Shown here piece by piece: positions 17,856-26,111 of a DNA stretch of 64,000 bases. The stretch's first letter is position 1; each line of letters starts with the position of its first letter. Source of the DNA: Bradyrhizobium sp. CCBAU 53340. Its GTDB lineage: Bacteria; Pseudomonadota; Alphaproteobacteria; Rhizobiales; Xanthobacteraceae. Under the pieces are notes generated by a model. That model had not been told where the DNA came from, did no database searches, and worked only from the letters and a program-made list of their open reading frames with translations. The translations under genes were made by a program, and so were the position numbers. The stretch lies in the NCBI RefSeq assembly GCF_015291645.1, contig NZ_CP030056.1, positions 186,001 through 250,000 of the forward strand, written 5' to 3'.

Positions 17856-18996
17856 TGGTCGATTTGCCGACCGTGGGGGCGGCGGCGATCCTCGGAGCAT
17901 GCGAGCGTATCTCGGCATGCGCGGCCTTGGTGACGTCGACGAGATCGATCTGATCCGGAATGCGGTCACCGAACAATGCGGTCAGCCTTTCAATGGCTTC
18001 TTCGGGATCGAAGCACTTCTCGACGATCTCTGTGAGCTCCGCATCGAACTTCTTGGCCATGTCGATCGCGATACGGCGGCTGGCCGCACTCAGTCTGCCG
18101 TCGACGCGCTCGTCGCGGTCGGTGGGATTGTAGACCGGGCCTTCCAGCAGGCGCGGAAGACGTTCGGCGATCCGCAGCAGCGCCAGGTCGTCACGGCCGG
18201 GAACGTTCGGACGGCCGAGGTCCTCGCACGCTTCGAAGGCGCACACCATCAGAAGGATCGACGATACGTCGTCGAGATGGGGGCGGTGGTGGTCGCGCCA
18301 GGCCTTCAGGTACCGGCAGACGCGGCGAAGCACCGGACCATAGATCTTGATGGCCTCGACGAACCAGTCCCGGATCTTGCGCGGATCCGACGAGATCCAG
18401 TCGTGCTCGCGATGGGCGAGCAGGACGCAGTCCGACGGCAGCGCGTCCCAACGATCATCGCTGTCGACGCGCGCATCGCGGGCCATAGCGTCGAACGACT
18501 TCATCTGCTTCTCGAGCTTCTCGAATTCCGCATCTGGAATCGCGTACAGCGGCACGTCGATGTGCGAGTTCGACGAGATCACCAGCCGCGAGCAGGTCGG
18601 CTTCTTCCCGAACTGCCAGCCTTCTTCCTTCGCGAGCTTCTCGAGCGCGGCGTCAACCACCTTGAAGAAGGCGGTAGCGGCGACGGAAGGCCGCTGTACG
18701 CCCTGGATAAACGTCATCGGGAGGTAGGCGCCGTCGTCGAGGTCCATCTGCTGCGGCGGGGTCCAGCACGGATCGTTGATGGTCCGATATGCGAAGCTGC
18801 CCTGCGTGAAAAACCGGGGATGGACTGTCACGCCGAGCTCCTGCTTGGTCAAAGCCGCGAACGTCTTGCGCAGGCAATCTCGAACCTTCTCGCGCGCTTC
18901 CATGAGGCACGCGCGGTCGGTATCGGCGATGTTCAGGTTCTTCAGGAAACACGCCGCGTCGCCAGACGCGTGCAGCACTTTCGAGACGTTGGCCAT
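17848..18996 (-). CDS. CD-NTase (cGAS/DncV-like nucleotidyltransferase) of type II CBASS
   Basis: This 382-residue enzyme has TQGSFAYRTINDP (Gly-Ser at 66-67), QQMDLDDGAYLP (metal-binding Asp 85 and 87) and a third Asp in SNSHIDVPLY (147), so the nucleotidyltransferase site is complete. It would make a cyclic di- or oligonucleotide on phage infection. It ends in STSA, an exposed small-residue tail as expected for a Cap2 conjugation substrate. The start at 18996 is preceded by GGAG. The first gene of the minus-strand operon, it is followed directly by cap2 and cap3, and the effector capV is divergent. I cannot assign the clade or product from sequence alone. Confidence 0.92.
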   Translation of the reverse strand: MANVSKVLHASGDAACFLKNLNIADTDRACLMEAREKVRDCLRKTFAALTKQELGVTVHPRFFTQGSFAYRTINDPCWTPPQQMDLDDGAYLPMTFIQGVQRPSVAATAFFKVVDAALEKLAKEEGWQFGKKPTCSRLVISSNSHIDVPLYAIPDAEFEKLEKQMKSFDAMARDARVDSDDRWDALPSDCVLLAHREHDWISSDPRKIRDWFVEAIKIYGPVLRRVCRYLKAWRDHHRPHLDDVSSILLMVCAFEACEDLGRPNVPGRDDLALLRIAERLPRLLEGPVYNPTDRDERVDGRLSAASRRIAIDMAKKFDAELTEIVEKCFDPEEAIERLTALFGDRIPDQIDLVDVTKAAHAEIRSHAPRIAAAPTVGKSTSA

Positions 18997-19188
18997 GGCC
19001 GATCTCCATCTGGAAAAGCGAGGGAGATCTAGACGGTGGACAATGCCCTCCAGTCGCACAACCGCGCGAATCAGACTCTATCTTGAGAGTCCACTAGATT
19101 GTAGAACAGAAAATGAACATTTCATACGGGATTCCCGAGCCTCGGTGGATCTCCGATGCCACAGCGTGCTCCGAAACTAGAGATTGCA
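18997..19188. promoter_or_regulatory. Divergent promoter region of the type II CBASS
   Basis: About 190 bases separate the CD-NTase start (minus) from the capV start (plus). It is AT-richer than its surroundings (for example ATTGTAGAACAGAAAATGAA near 19098) and must hold both promoters. I see no clear operator palindrome. Confidence 0.4.
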
Positions 19189-20172
19189 ATGACTTTTCAG
19201 ATACTTGCTCTCAGCGGCGGTGGCTTTCGAGGCCTGTTCACAAGTTCGGTCCTGGCGCGCCTGGAGGAGCAGGCAAAGCGCCCCCTTCACGAATGCTTTG
19301 ACCTGATCTCGGGGACATCGGCAGGCGGCATTATCGCCCTCGGTCTGGCGATGGGAAAGAAGGCCGAGACGATTCAGGAGATGTTTCTCAAGCACGGGGA
19401 AGAGATATTCCCCCGCGGGGAGACGCCGAAAAGCCGGCTGGCGCAAATGCAGGCCCGGTGGTTCGAGTGGCGACATCCCAAGTACGACGGTACGGTGCTC
19501 CGGAGCAAGATCGAGGGCGTGCTCGGCGCCGACGCCAAGCTCGGCGACGCGAAGACGCGCGTGCTTGTTCCGACGGTCAACATGACCAAGGGAAGCGTCC
19601 AGATGTTCAAGACCGCGCATAATCCGAGGTTCATGACCGATTACAAGGTGAAGGCCGCGGACATCGCCATGGCGACGGCGGCCGCGCCGCTGTACTTCCC
19701 GATGGCCGAGATCGGGAACAGCTATTTCATTGACGGCGGCGTGGTCGCGAACGCACCTGACCTTTGTGCGCTGCACGAAGCTGTCCAGTTCCTGGATCAA
19801 AAGATCGAGGACGTATCGGTGATGAGCATTGGCACGACCACCAGCAAATTCTCGCTGCCGACGTCGGCGGGACGCAATTTCGGCCAAAGGGACTGGCTCG
19901 AGAACAACCGGCTTCCATCGACCATCATTTCCTCGCAGCAACAGCTGGTCGATTTCATGCTCAAGCATCAGCTCGGCGATCGCTACATCAGGTTCGACGA
20001 GCAGCCCTCCGCCGAGCAGATTTCCGATCTCGGGATGGACCTCGCGACCGAGAGCCGGCGGAAGACCCTGCTAGGGATGGCGGACGGTTGCTATCAAGCG
20101 CTGTGCAACGATAGGCGCGTCATCGATATGTTGGCACATCGGCCTACCAAGCCGACGTTCTATCACGTGTGA
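19189..20172 (+). CDS. capV: CapV, patatin-like phospholipase effector of CBASS
   Basis: From ATG 19189 (the frame is open from 19156) the protein has 327 residues with all patatin motifs. These are the oxyanion loop LSGGGFRG near 8-15, the nucleophile elbow GTSAG (Ser44), and the catalytic Asp in YFIDGGVVANAPD. In CBASS, binding of the CD-NTase product activates CapV to degrade membrane phospholipids and kill the infected cell. It is divergent from the CD-NTase operon, whereas in many CBASS loci capV is first in the same operon. Length and motifs indicate an intact enzyme. Confidence 0.9.
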   Translation: MTFQILALSGGGFRGLFTSSVLARLEEQAKRPLHECFDLISGTSAGGIIALGLAMGKKAETIQEMFLKHGEEIFPRGETPKSRLAQMQARWFEWRHPKYDGTVLRSKIEGVLGADAKLGDAKTRVLVPTVNMTKGSVQMFKTAHNPRFMTDYKVKAADIAMATAAAPLYFPMAEIGNSYFIDGGVVANAPDLCALHEAVQFLDQKIEDVSVMSIGTTTSKFSLPTSAGRNFGQRDWLENNRLPSTIISSQQQLVDFMLKHQLGDRYIRFDEQPSAEQISDLGMDLATESRRKTLLGMADGCYQALCNDRRVIDMLAHRPTKPTFYHV

Positions 20173-20300
20173 ACTACGCAAGAGGGATCCAACGCGTAAC
20201 ATCGGCAGATTGCCTGAAGGCCGCGAGCAGGTTGAGATGCGAGCTACTCGTGGGGCCGGAAAGCTAGTGCGGGATCATCGAGGTTAAAGTTTCGGTCAAT

Positions 20301-20980
20301 GTGTCGCAATCGAGATTTGCCAAATGGAACGTTGAAGTGAAACAACACGACTATTCGTTGCACGGTGGACTGAACCGAGCCAAGGTCGGACGCTACCTAA
20401 CGTTGATCGCCGCGTCGGTATCGGCTGCGATCGTTTTCACGCTGCTTTCCGTGGTCGACGTGGCGAACCGCTTCGGGCTCAATGTCAACCTGCCACCATC
20501 GGTCCTTTCCCTCGTCGGTGCGGGCATGGTCTTTGCGGCGCTCTATTGGACGCTCGATCGGTACGCGTGGCGATGGCCCTTTCTGAATGCGGCGCTGAAG
20601 GTCCCGGATCTCGCTGGGAGCTGGTCCTGCGAAGGACGAAGCCTCAAGCCCGACGGGAGCCTCGGCTACGCATGGAGGGCGACCCTCACGATCTTTCAGA
20701 CCTGGGACAAGATCCGAGTGAGGCTGAAGACGGATCAATCGGGCTCCGACAGCATTGGGCAGCCCTGATCTGCGACGACGCAGAGGGATATAGGCTTCTG
20801 TACAACTATCGGAACGACCCGGCTATCGGAGAGGTGGACTTAAGAAGCCATCTCGGTTCCTGCATGCTTATTTTCTCGAAAGATCTGGAATCAGCAGAGG
20901 GCGAGTATTTCAACGGTCACGGCCGCTTCACATTTGGCACGATTAGTTTGAAGAGGGACCATGGTAAGGGACATCAATAG
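20301..20980 (+). pseudogene. cap15: Cap15-like 2TM-beta-barrel CBASS effector, frameshifted
   Basis: From a GTG at 20301 the first frame encodes two membrane segments (about 35-52 and 68-82) and then PDLAGSWSCEG, TIFQTWDKIRVRLKTDQSGS, ending at 20768. The +2 frame continues sensibly from about 20755: AALICDDAEGYRLLYNYRND, SCMLIFSKDLESAEGEYFNG and RFTFGTISLKR. Together they form one 226-residue S-2TM-beta (Cap15) protein, which oligomerises in the membrane on binding a cyclic nucleotide. One indel near 20750-20765 breaks it. The end overlaps the next CD-NTase gene by 20 bases, the usual effector-cyclase pairing. The break would remove most of the ligand-binding barrel, so the system is probably inactive unless this is an assembly error. 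Confidence 0.75.
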
Positions 20981-22079
20981 TCGACTGAACAAACTGCGCC
21001 TGCGTCGCAGGGGCGTCGACCGTCTTGGAAAACTCAACGAGGCTTCCCGCAAGGAAGTGTTGTCGAAGAGCTTGGCTGCGGAAAGCTGGCAGAATAGGGC
21101 TCCGTCGCATGCTTACACGCGATATGCGCTTGGCGCGATGCAGGAGGTGGGACCTGAGTACACCAGAATCAGTGTCGAAACGGCCGAGCGCGTGGGCAAC
21201 CAAATCCAGAAATCCATCGATTCGGTCGAATTTCGGCTTCAGGGGTCGGTGCCCCTCAACGTCCATATCCGGGGAGTCAGCGACGTCGATCTGCTCGTGC
21301 TGGAGACCGGTTTCCTCATATTCCACTCGTCGGGGCCCGCGGCAGGCACCTATGTTCCCACGGCGCGCAACTCGCTTGGAGTGCTAGGCGAACTACGTTC
21401 CTCGATCGAGAAGATCCTGCCATTGAACTTTCCAGCCGCCGACGTCGATACGTCCGGTGGGAAGGCGGTCGCCGTTTCTGGAGGGTCTCTGGCGCGACCG
21501 GTGGATGTTGTTCCGTCCCACTGGTACGATACCGTCGTCTACCAGCAGTCTAGACAGATTCACGACCGAGGAGTTGTTATTCTCGATCGCAAAGTGCCGA
21601 AGACAATCGAGAACTTCCCATTCAAACACATAAAGCTGATCGAAGATCGTTGCAGTTCGTGTCTCGGCGGCCTGAGGAAGGCCATACGGCTCTGCAAGAA
21701 CGTCAAGGCTGATGCGGTCGAGGAGGGTACCAAGATCAATTTCCCCAGCTTCGACATAGCCGCTACCATGTATCACGCGGATCAGACGGCCTTGAAAATC
21801 GGATATCTCTACGAGTTACGGGTCCTCGCGGAGGTGCAGCGACATTTGGATTACCTGTATCACAACCCTGAAGAAGCAAAGAAGTTGCGCGTCCCGGACA
21901 GCTCCCGGTTCATTTTCGACACACAGGAGAAGTACGAAGGCATGAAGGCGCTCTCACATGAAATCGATGATCTCGTGAAGAACGTCGCCAAGGAGCAGAA
22001 GCCGCAACTGACGTTCGATCTGGGCATACCCTGGGGGGTGGCGCGAGGCGCCATCGAGTCGATCGAGATACCGAGTTAA
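20961..22079 (+). CDS. Second CD-NTase, partner of the Cap15-like effector
   Basis: This 372-residue nucleotidyltransferase carries FRLQGSVPLNVHIRGVSDVD: Gly-Ser at 95-96 and metal Asp at 108 and 110. The third acidic residue lies in SLARPVDVVPSHW. The C-terminal half is helical, as in CD-NTases. It starts inside the end of the cap15 frame, so the pair is one operon (minimal type I CBASS architecture: cyclase plus effector, no Cap2/Cap3). It is clearly different from the CD-NTase at 17848-18996, so the two loci are independent systems. The catalytic residues are intact even though the effector gene is frameshifted. Confidence 0.85.
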   Translation: MVRDINSRLNKLRLRRRGVDRLGKLNEASRKEVLSKSLAAESWQNRAPSHAYTRYALGAMQEVGPEYTRISVETAERVGNQIQKSIDSVEFRLQGSVPLNVHIRGVSDVDLLVLETGFLIFHSSGPAAGTYVPTARNSLGVLGELRSSIEKILPLNFPAADVDTSGGKAVAVSGGSLARPVDVVPSHWYDTVVYQQSRQIHDRGVVILDRKVPKTIENFPFKHIKLIEDRCSSCLGGLRKAIRLCKNVKADAVEEGTKINFPSFDIAATMYHADQTALKIGYLYELRVLAEVQRHLDYLYHNPEEAKKLRVPDSSRFIFDTQEKYEGMKALSHEIDDLVKNVAKEQKPQLTFDLGIPWGVARGAIESIEIPS

Positions 22080-22091
22080 GTCGTCGGGCCG

Positions 22092-22544
22092 CTAAAGCCT
22101 ATTGACGCTGCCGCGTTCGAATCTCCACGTCGTGCCCTTGGAGACCAGGTAGAGAGCCAGGATCCCGGGAACGAGGGACATCGCCACGCAACTGTTGAAC
22201 GCCGATCCTTTGTTGACAGGTGGGGGTATCTCTGAGGGGGGAGGGAAGAGGCGGTAGGACCACCCCGTGATGGTACAGCGCGAATGATGATCTACGGCAG
22301 CCATGATCGCTCCATCGTGAATCGCCTCGTTAAAAGCGATTGCTGCTCGCACGGTCTCCGCAAAATTCTGGTCGAGGAATTGGCCCACCTCGGGGGAAGG
22401 ATCGCGCGGCATTGGCTCGGCGAAACGTGGTAGGTTATTCTGATGGTAGAGACAGCAAATCAGCGGATCGAAAGCTGCTGGACGTCCAGCCAGAATCCTG
22501 AAGATTTCGTCTATTCCAGTCATCGCGGCTTCGGTCTTCGACAT
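22092..22544 (-). CDS. Small diadenylate-cyclase (DAC/DisA_N)-like protein
   Basis: From ATG 22544 (GAAGAAAG upstream) the protein has 150 residues. The middle reads FNEAIHDGAIM (DGA at 77-79), then a strand and GWSYRLFPPP. This matches the order in CdaA/DisA DAC domains: the LHDGAVI motif followed by a strand and an LPLS segment. Where DAC enzymes have the GTRHRAA motif, this protein has NKGSAFNSCVAMSL, then a hydrophobic strand and VSKGTTWRFERG, analogous to the V-S-E-E-x-G segment. The DGA loop is kept and RHR is replaced, so it may be a divergent cyclase or a non-catalytic cyclic-dinucleotide sensor. It is head-to-head with a 2TM-beta effector gene, the start codons overlapping. The assignment rests on motif order only. 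Confidence 0.55.
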   Translation of the reverse strand: MSKTEAAMTGIDEIFRILAGRPAAFDPLICCLYHQNNLPRFAEPMPRDPSPEVGQFLDQNFAETVRAAIAFNEAIHDGAIMAAVDHHSRCTITGWSYRLFPPPSEIPPPVNKGSAFNSCVAMSLVPGILALYLVSKGTTWRFERGSVNRL

Positions 22545-23136
22545 GATCAACTTTCTTCAGACCCGGCTTCTATTTACGATAGTCGTCTGTCTGGCGATAG
22601 CGATATTCGCAGGGTTGAAGTTTGCCGATGTATTCACCGGCAACACCTACGAAGACGTCTGGATATTCTCCAGGTATGTCTTTGGCATACCTGCTGCTCT
22701 TGCTGTCGTCATCTACGGGGCATGGCGTGCTATCCCGATACTTCAGCGTATGACATTCCCCTATTTGGGTGGCCGGTGGACCGGTGTGCTGCGCTATGGT
22801 CCACCCGACAGGCAGGAGCTCAGGGATGCCACGCTGACGATCCGACATCACTTGAGCGGGATGTCTCTTGTCCTCGAAACCAGGGAATCGACCTCGACTA
22901 CGCTGGCGGTTGTAGCCACACGCGATCCTACCGGCACGCAATACCATGTGTACTACGTCTTCGAGAATCGACGGAAGGCTGAGTACACTAAGCCTGGGCT
23001 TCCTACGATTTATCGAGGCGTGGCTATAATGAGTGTTGGGATGTCGGGGACGAAGACTTTAAGCGGTGAATATTTTACGGACCAGCCGACAAATGGCATC
23101 GCCGAGTTCAAACTGGAGAGGCACGCCTGGTTTTAG
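22543..23136 (+). CDS. 2TM-beta (Cap15-like) effector paired with the DAC-like gene
   Basis: This 197-residue protein has two hydrophobic segments (about 8-24 and 44-64) followed by a beta-rich domain. The latter contains FPYLGGRWTGVL, the LVLETRESTSTTLAVVA strand pair, YHVYYVFENRR and LSGEYFTDQPTNGIAEFKLE. The layout is the same as in Cap15/S-2TM-beta effectors: 2TM, then a small barrel with G-x-W opening and L-x-G-x-Y-F near the end. It is a distant paralogue of the frameshifted effector at 20301-20980. No CD-NTase follows; the only adjacent partner is the divergent DAC-like gene. I see no good ribosome-binding site at 22543, though the TM segment begins immediately after this ATG. Confidence 0.7.
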   Translation: MINFLQTRLLFTIVVCLAIAIFAGLKFADVFTGNTYEDVWIFSRYVFGIPAALAVVIYGAWRAIPILQRMTFPYLGGRWTGVLRYGPPDRQELRDATLTIRHHLSGMSLVLETRESTSTTLAVVATRDPTGTQYHVYYVFENRRKAEYTKPGLPTIYRGVAIMSVGMSGTKTLSGEYFTDQPTNGIAEFKLERHAWF

Positions 23137-23402
23137 GCGACGATGCCGCGCCCGATCTTGCGATCGGCGGGTGTGGGCGCATCCATGACCGGGCTGTACC
23201 GCTAAAGGCCTCGCAATCGATTGGGCGCAGTTGTCGACGCAACGGCATAAGCTCTATCGGGCGGCGCTTGACGGGGTCATCGGCGGAAAGCGGATACGCT
23301 TGGCCTCGGCGTTTGTTGCCACAATGAAATTTCTGAATCTTAGGCCCTGATCGGTTCATTTATTTAATTGGACGGTCGATTCGGTAATTGCGATTCTGGC
23401 GC

Positions 23403-23672
23403 ATGTCCGAACTCACCGTGCAATATCTCGTGCTCGAGCGTCGCGATCCGGCCCGTAACATGGCGCGGTTCTATGTGCTCACGATCGAGCCGACGCTGTT
23501 TGGCGATACGGCATTGGTGCGTGAATGGGGGCGCCTCGGTGGGCGCGGTCGACGGCGGCTCGATTTGTTCGATGGTCACGCGCAGGCCGTCGAGGCCCTT
23601 GAGTGTTGGCTCAGGCGAAAAACCAGTCGTGGTTACGTCCAGCGGCACTCGTCAAGCTGTGACCCGGCGTGA
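23403..23672 (+). CDS. WGR-domain protein
   Basis: An 89-residue protein consists of a single WGR domain: NMARFYVLTIEPTLFG, then REWGRLGGRGRRRLDLF, and a final helix with ALECWLRRKTSRGY. WGR domains bind nucleic acid and are best known from PARPs and bacterial DNA-repair or stress proteins. Stand-alone copies are common in rhizobia, often as small accessory genes. The ATG at 23403 gives the usual start. No operon partner is visible. Confidence 0.8.
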   Translation: MSELTVQYLVLERRDPARNMARFYVLTIEPTLFGDTALVREWGRLGGRGRRRLDLFDGHAQAVEALECWLRRKTSRGYVQRHSSSCDPA

Positions 23673-23969
23673 GATGCTGGGCTGGACGAAAAGCCGAAAT
23701 AAGTATATCAAAGTAATCTAAGGTCGTTTCAGTCCTATTCGCAAGAATTGCAAAAGTATTCCATAATCTTCATTATGCGAATCCAAGTAATCCTAGCCGA
23801 TCACAACCTCTTTTAGTATCGAGCATTTGCAGAACGAGCTATTTGCCAGCGCAGCAATTCAACCCAACTTGCCCTGCCCCAACGCGCTCTCGTGCTGATC
23901 AATCAAGTGACGAGTACGCGAGCTGACTATTTTATCTTCGATATTCGCAGCCGTTTGAAGCAAACGTTC
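23673..23969. other. AT-rich intergenic stretch
   Basis: About 300 bases without a coding frame, clearly more AT-rich than the surroundings (23695-23830). It separates the WGR gene from the 3' end of the ubiquitin-like operon. I see no repeat, hairpin of note or RNA gene. Confidence 0.5.
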
Positions 23970-24530
23970 TCAAGCCGTGAAGTCGACCTTGTCCGTCCTT
24001 CCCAAGGCCGAACGTAAACGGAAGTGGCTTCTCAGCTTGCCAGTTCCCTCCTCGGCCACCCGCTTGCGAGCGAGGGTCCGACAGGCCTCCAGAACGTCCC
24101 AAGGGATCTCTCCGAGGTCATCGGCGACCTCGACAAATGACCGCCAAGCGGCGGACGACAATCGTTTCGACACTGGCTCGAGCAAATCGTCCAATGCAAT
24201 ACCAGCGTCTGTTTCCGCATCATTGTCTGATCCGAACAGATAAATACGTCCGCGCCAGATGATGTAGTGACTTTGACAGCCGGTATCGCGCCAAACAGAA
24301 GGAAACACACTCATTTTTCCTCCTTCCGCATTGTAGATACGCCAGGCGGGCCCACTTCTTGGATCGAGGTTGACTGGAAATCGTTCGCCGCAACCGCAAG
24401 GACAGGACAACACAAGCCAACGTGGACCACCGCGGTTGACCAGGACAGCATCGCCGGGTTTCGACAGGTGCTGGTCCGCCTCGCCTCGTGAAGAAACCTT
24501 CGCCCGAAAGTTGAGAATGACGATGCCCAT
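23970..24530 (-). CDS. DUF6527 zinc-binding protein of a ubiquitin-like operon
   Basis: This 186-residue protein has a Cys/His-rich core: LSCPCGCGERFPVNLDP, then a later TGCQSHYIIWRGRIYLF. That suggests a structural or peptidase-type zinc site. DUF6527 proteins accompany bacterial Ubl/E2/JAB-E1 operons and are proposed to act in processing or deconjugation. The gene starts 9 bases after the stop of the kinase-like gene and is the last of the five-gene operon. The C-terminal third is basic and may be flexible. Confidence 0.75.
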   Translation of the reverse strand: MGIVILNFRAKVSSRGEADQHLSKPGDAVLVNRGGPRWLVLSCPCGCGERFPVNLDPRSGPAWRIYNAEGGKMSVFPSVWRDTGCQSHYIIWRGRIYLFGSDNDAETDAGIALDDLLEPVSKRLSSAAWRSFVEVADDLGEIPWDVLEACRTLARKRVAEEGTGKLRSHFRLRSALGRTDKVDFTA

Positions 24531-24539
24531 GAATTCGCC

Positions 24540-26111
24540 TCACTGCGGTGCGAAGTTGTTGTTGAGAATGCGCTCTGCTAACACGTACGCAGCGGCGCGA
24601 CGCTCATCCTCAGGACCTTTCAGGTTTGGATCTTTGGCCGCCTTGTTCAGAAGGGCCAGTGCAAGAGCCGCTCCGTATTGATCTGCTGACGCGACACGCG
24701 CGGCATAGTGCCGGATCTGTCGCACGGCTTCGTGAAACCAGCGATGCGGATCGCGCGGATCACCGTGCCCGAGCAGCATGTCGAGCGGCTTACCACCATA
24801 CGGTTGCTCAATCGACCTCCACCACTCATCGAAGGACCAGAGCTCATGATTATCGAAGGCATCGACCAATAGGCTGGCCTCCAAGGTCGCTATGTCCCAC
24901 ACCAGCGGTCCATCCTGATTGGCATAGAAGTCGATGACGAGCGCCTCGTGCCCCCTCACCTGAACATTGTCGACGTGGAGATCGCCATGAATCTTTGCGA
25001 ATAACACCGGAGAACTTGCGCAGTATTCGAACAATGTAAACAGTCGATCGCGGTCGCATCTCGAGCCGATCGATCGCGCCCTTTGCATCCGGCGCCGGTC
25101 AAATTGCTTTGGAAAGCGCGGACCCAGGGTCTGCGAAAGTGGCGTATCTCGGCGTTCGATATTTCGATACCACGCTTGCAGCGTTCGATCGAACAGGCAC
25201 GATATTGCCGGCCCGGCCCGGCCGCTCCGTGCGGCAAGCCTTAGACTCTCGCAGGATTCGATGAGATCGCCGACCAGCACACCGCGTGTCGATCCGAGAC
25301 AGCATAAATCGTAGTTCAATCGCGGCCCGAGATTGAAAGGCACGTATTTCTCGACATTCAATTGGTAATTCTGAAATTCTTGAAAGATCTTGCTGCGATC
25401 ACCGAGTTTGACAAAACGCGGCATAGTATGAAAGGCGCCGAAGACCGGGTAGGCACGGTATACGGCAGCCCCGGACCGGCCTTCGGTCATTGGACTGAAA
25501 TGCACGGCCGTGTAACCTCTGAATGCGCGCTTCAGAAGGACTTGGCCAACACCAGCGTCGTTCTCTCCAAACTCGCATTCGGGAGCGAAGCTGAAACTGA
25601 CAGACTCTTGTACGGCCTCGCCGGGGAGATGCCGAACCAAGAAGTTGGCCGCTTCCGACCAATTGGCAATGGGCGACAAGATGGTGACGTGCGGCAGCGG
25701 GGGGAGAGGCATCGGATCGCCCAATGATCTCTGCCACGTGAACTGATTGCGCAGGACGTCGCTCGGAAGGTTGCTGGCAAACACACGCGCCTCTTCCAGA
25801 CATCTATACACTTGCGGAAGACCAGCAACGCCGAACGGCACGACAAAGACGCGGCATTCGTAATCAAGCAGGTGCTTAAGGCAGCTTCGAACGATTCGCT
25901 GGAATCTTGATGGGTAATCTTGTTGCTGGACGATTACGACGGCGGCAAGGCTCGCCAACAGAGCAGGCTCCATCGGCTGAAAAGCGGTAATCTGCTGTTG
26001 TCTGATCGTGAGGCCGCGGTCTTGAAACGGCGCCTTAGCCTCAGCCGGGGGATCGGCGCCGATCCAGCCAACCTCCGACCGACCAAAAGCTGTAACGTCA
26101 ACGATTGACAT
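24540..26111 (-). CDS. Kinase-like (TCAD9-type) protein of the ubiquitin-like operon
   Basis: From ATG 26111, which overlaps the end of the JAB-E1 gene by 14 bases, the protein has 523 residues. The N-terminal ~170 residues look like a receiver- or TIR-like alpha/beta domain (unassigned). The C-terminal part is a phosphotransferase fold. It has a glycine-rich loop RSGAAVYRAYPV, the catalytic block AKIHGDLHVDNVQVRG (HGD, with the Asn metal ligand) and LVIDFYANQDGPLVWDIA (DF-type metal Asp). This matches the ternary-complex-associated TCAD9 kinase-like family. Its place inside a Ubl operon suggests it regulates or is a target of conjugation. Confidence 0.7.
   Translation of the reverse strand: MSIVDVTAFGRSEVGWIGADPPAEAKAPFQDRGLTIRQQQITAFQPMEPALLASLAAVVIVQQQDYPSRFQRIVRSCLKHLLDYECRVFVVPFGVAGLPQVYRCLEEARVFASNLPSDVLRNQFTWQRSLGDPMPLPPLPHVTILSPIANWSEAANFLVRHLPGEAVQESVSFSFAPECEFGENDAGVGQVLLKRAFRGYTAVHFSPMTEGRSGAAVYRAYPVFGAFHTMPRFVKLGDRSKIFQEFQNYQLNVEKYVPFNLGPRLNYDLCCLGSTRGVLVGDLIESCESLRLAARSGRAGPAISCLFDRTLQAWYRNIERRDTPLSQTLGPRFPKQFDRRRMQRARSIGSRCDRDRLFTLFEYCASSPVLFAKIHGDLHVDNVQVRGHEALVIDFYANQDGPLVWDIATLEASLLVDAFDNHELWSFDEWWRSIEQPYGGKPLDMLLGHGDPRDPHRWFHEAVRQIRHYAARVASADQYGAALALALLNKAAKDPNLKGPEDERRAAAYVLAERILNNNFAPQ

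Noticed and set aside
16482..17933. 483-residue plus-strand frame
   Set aside because: Antisense shadow of cap2, with no domain of its own.
17821..19032. 403-residue plus-strand frame
   Set aside because: Antisense shadow of the CD-NTase gene.
22092..22544. Minimal CRISPR polymerase (mCpol) as partner of the 2TM-beta effector, i.e. a standard Panoptes system
   Set aside because: No GGDD-type palm motif is present; the IHDGAIM segment fits a DAC-like domain better.
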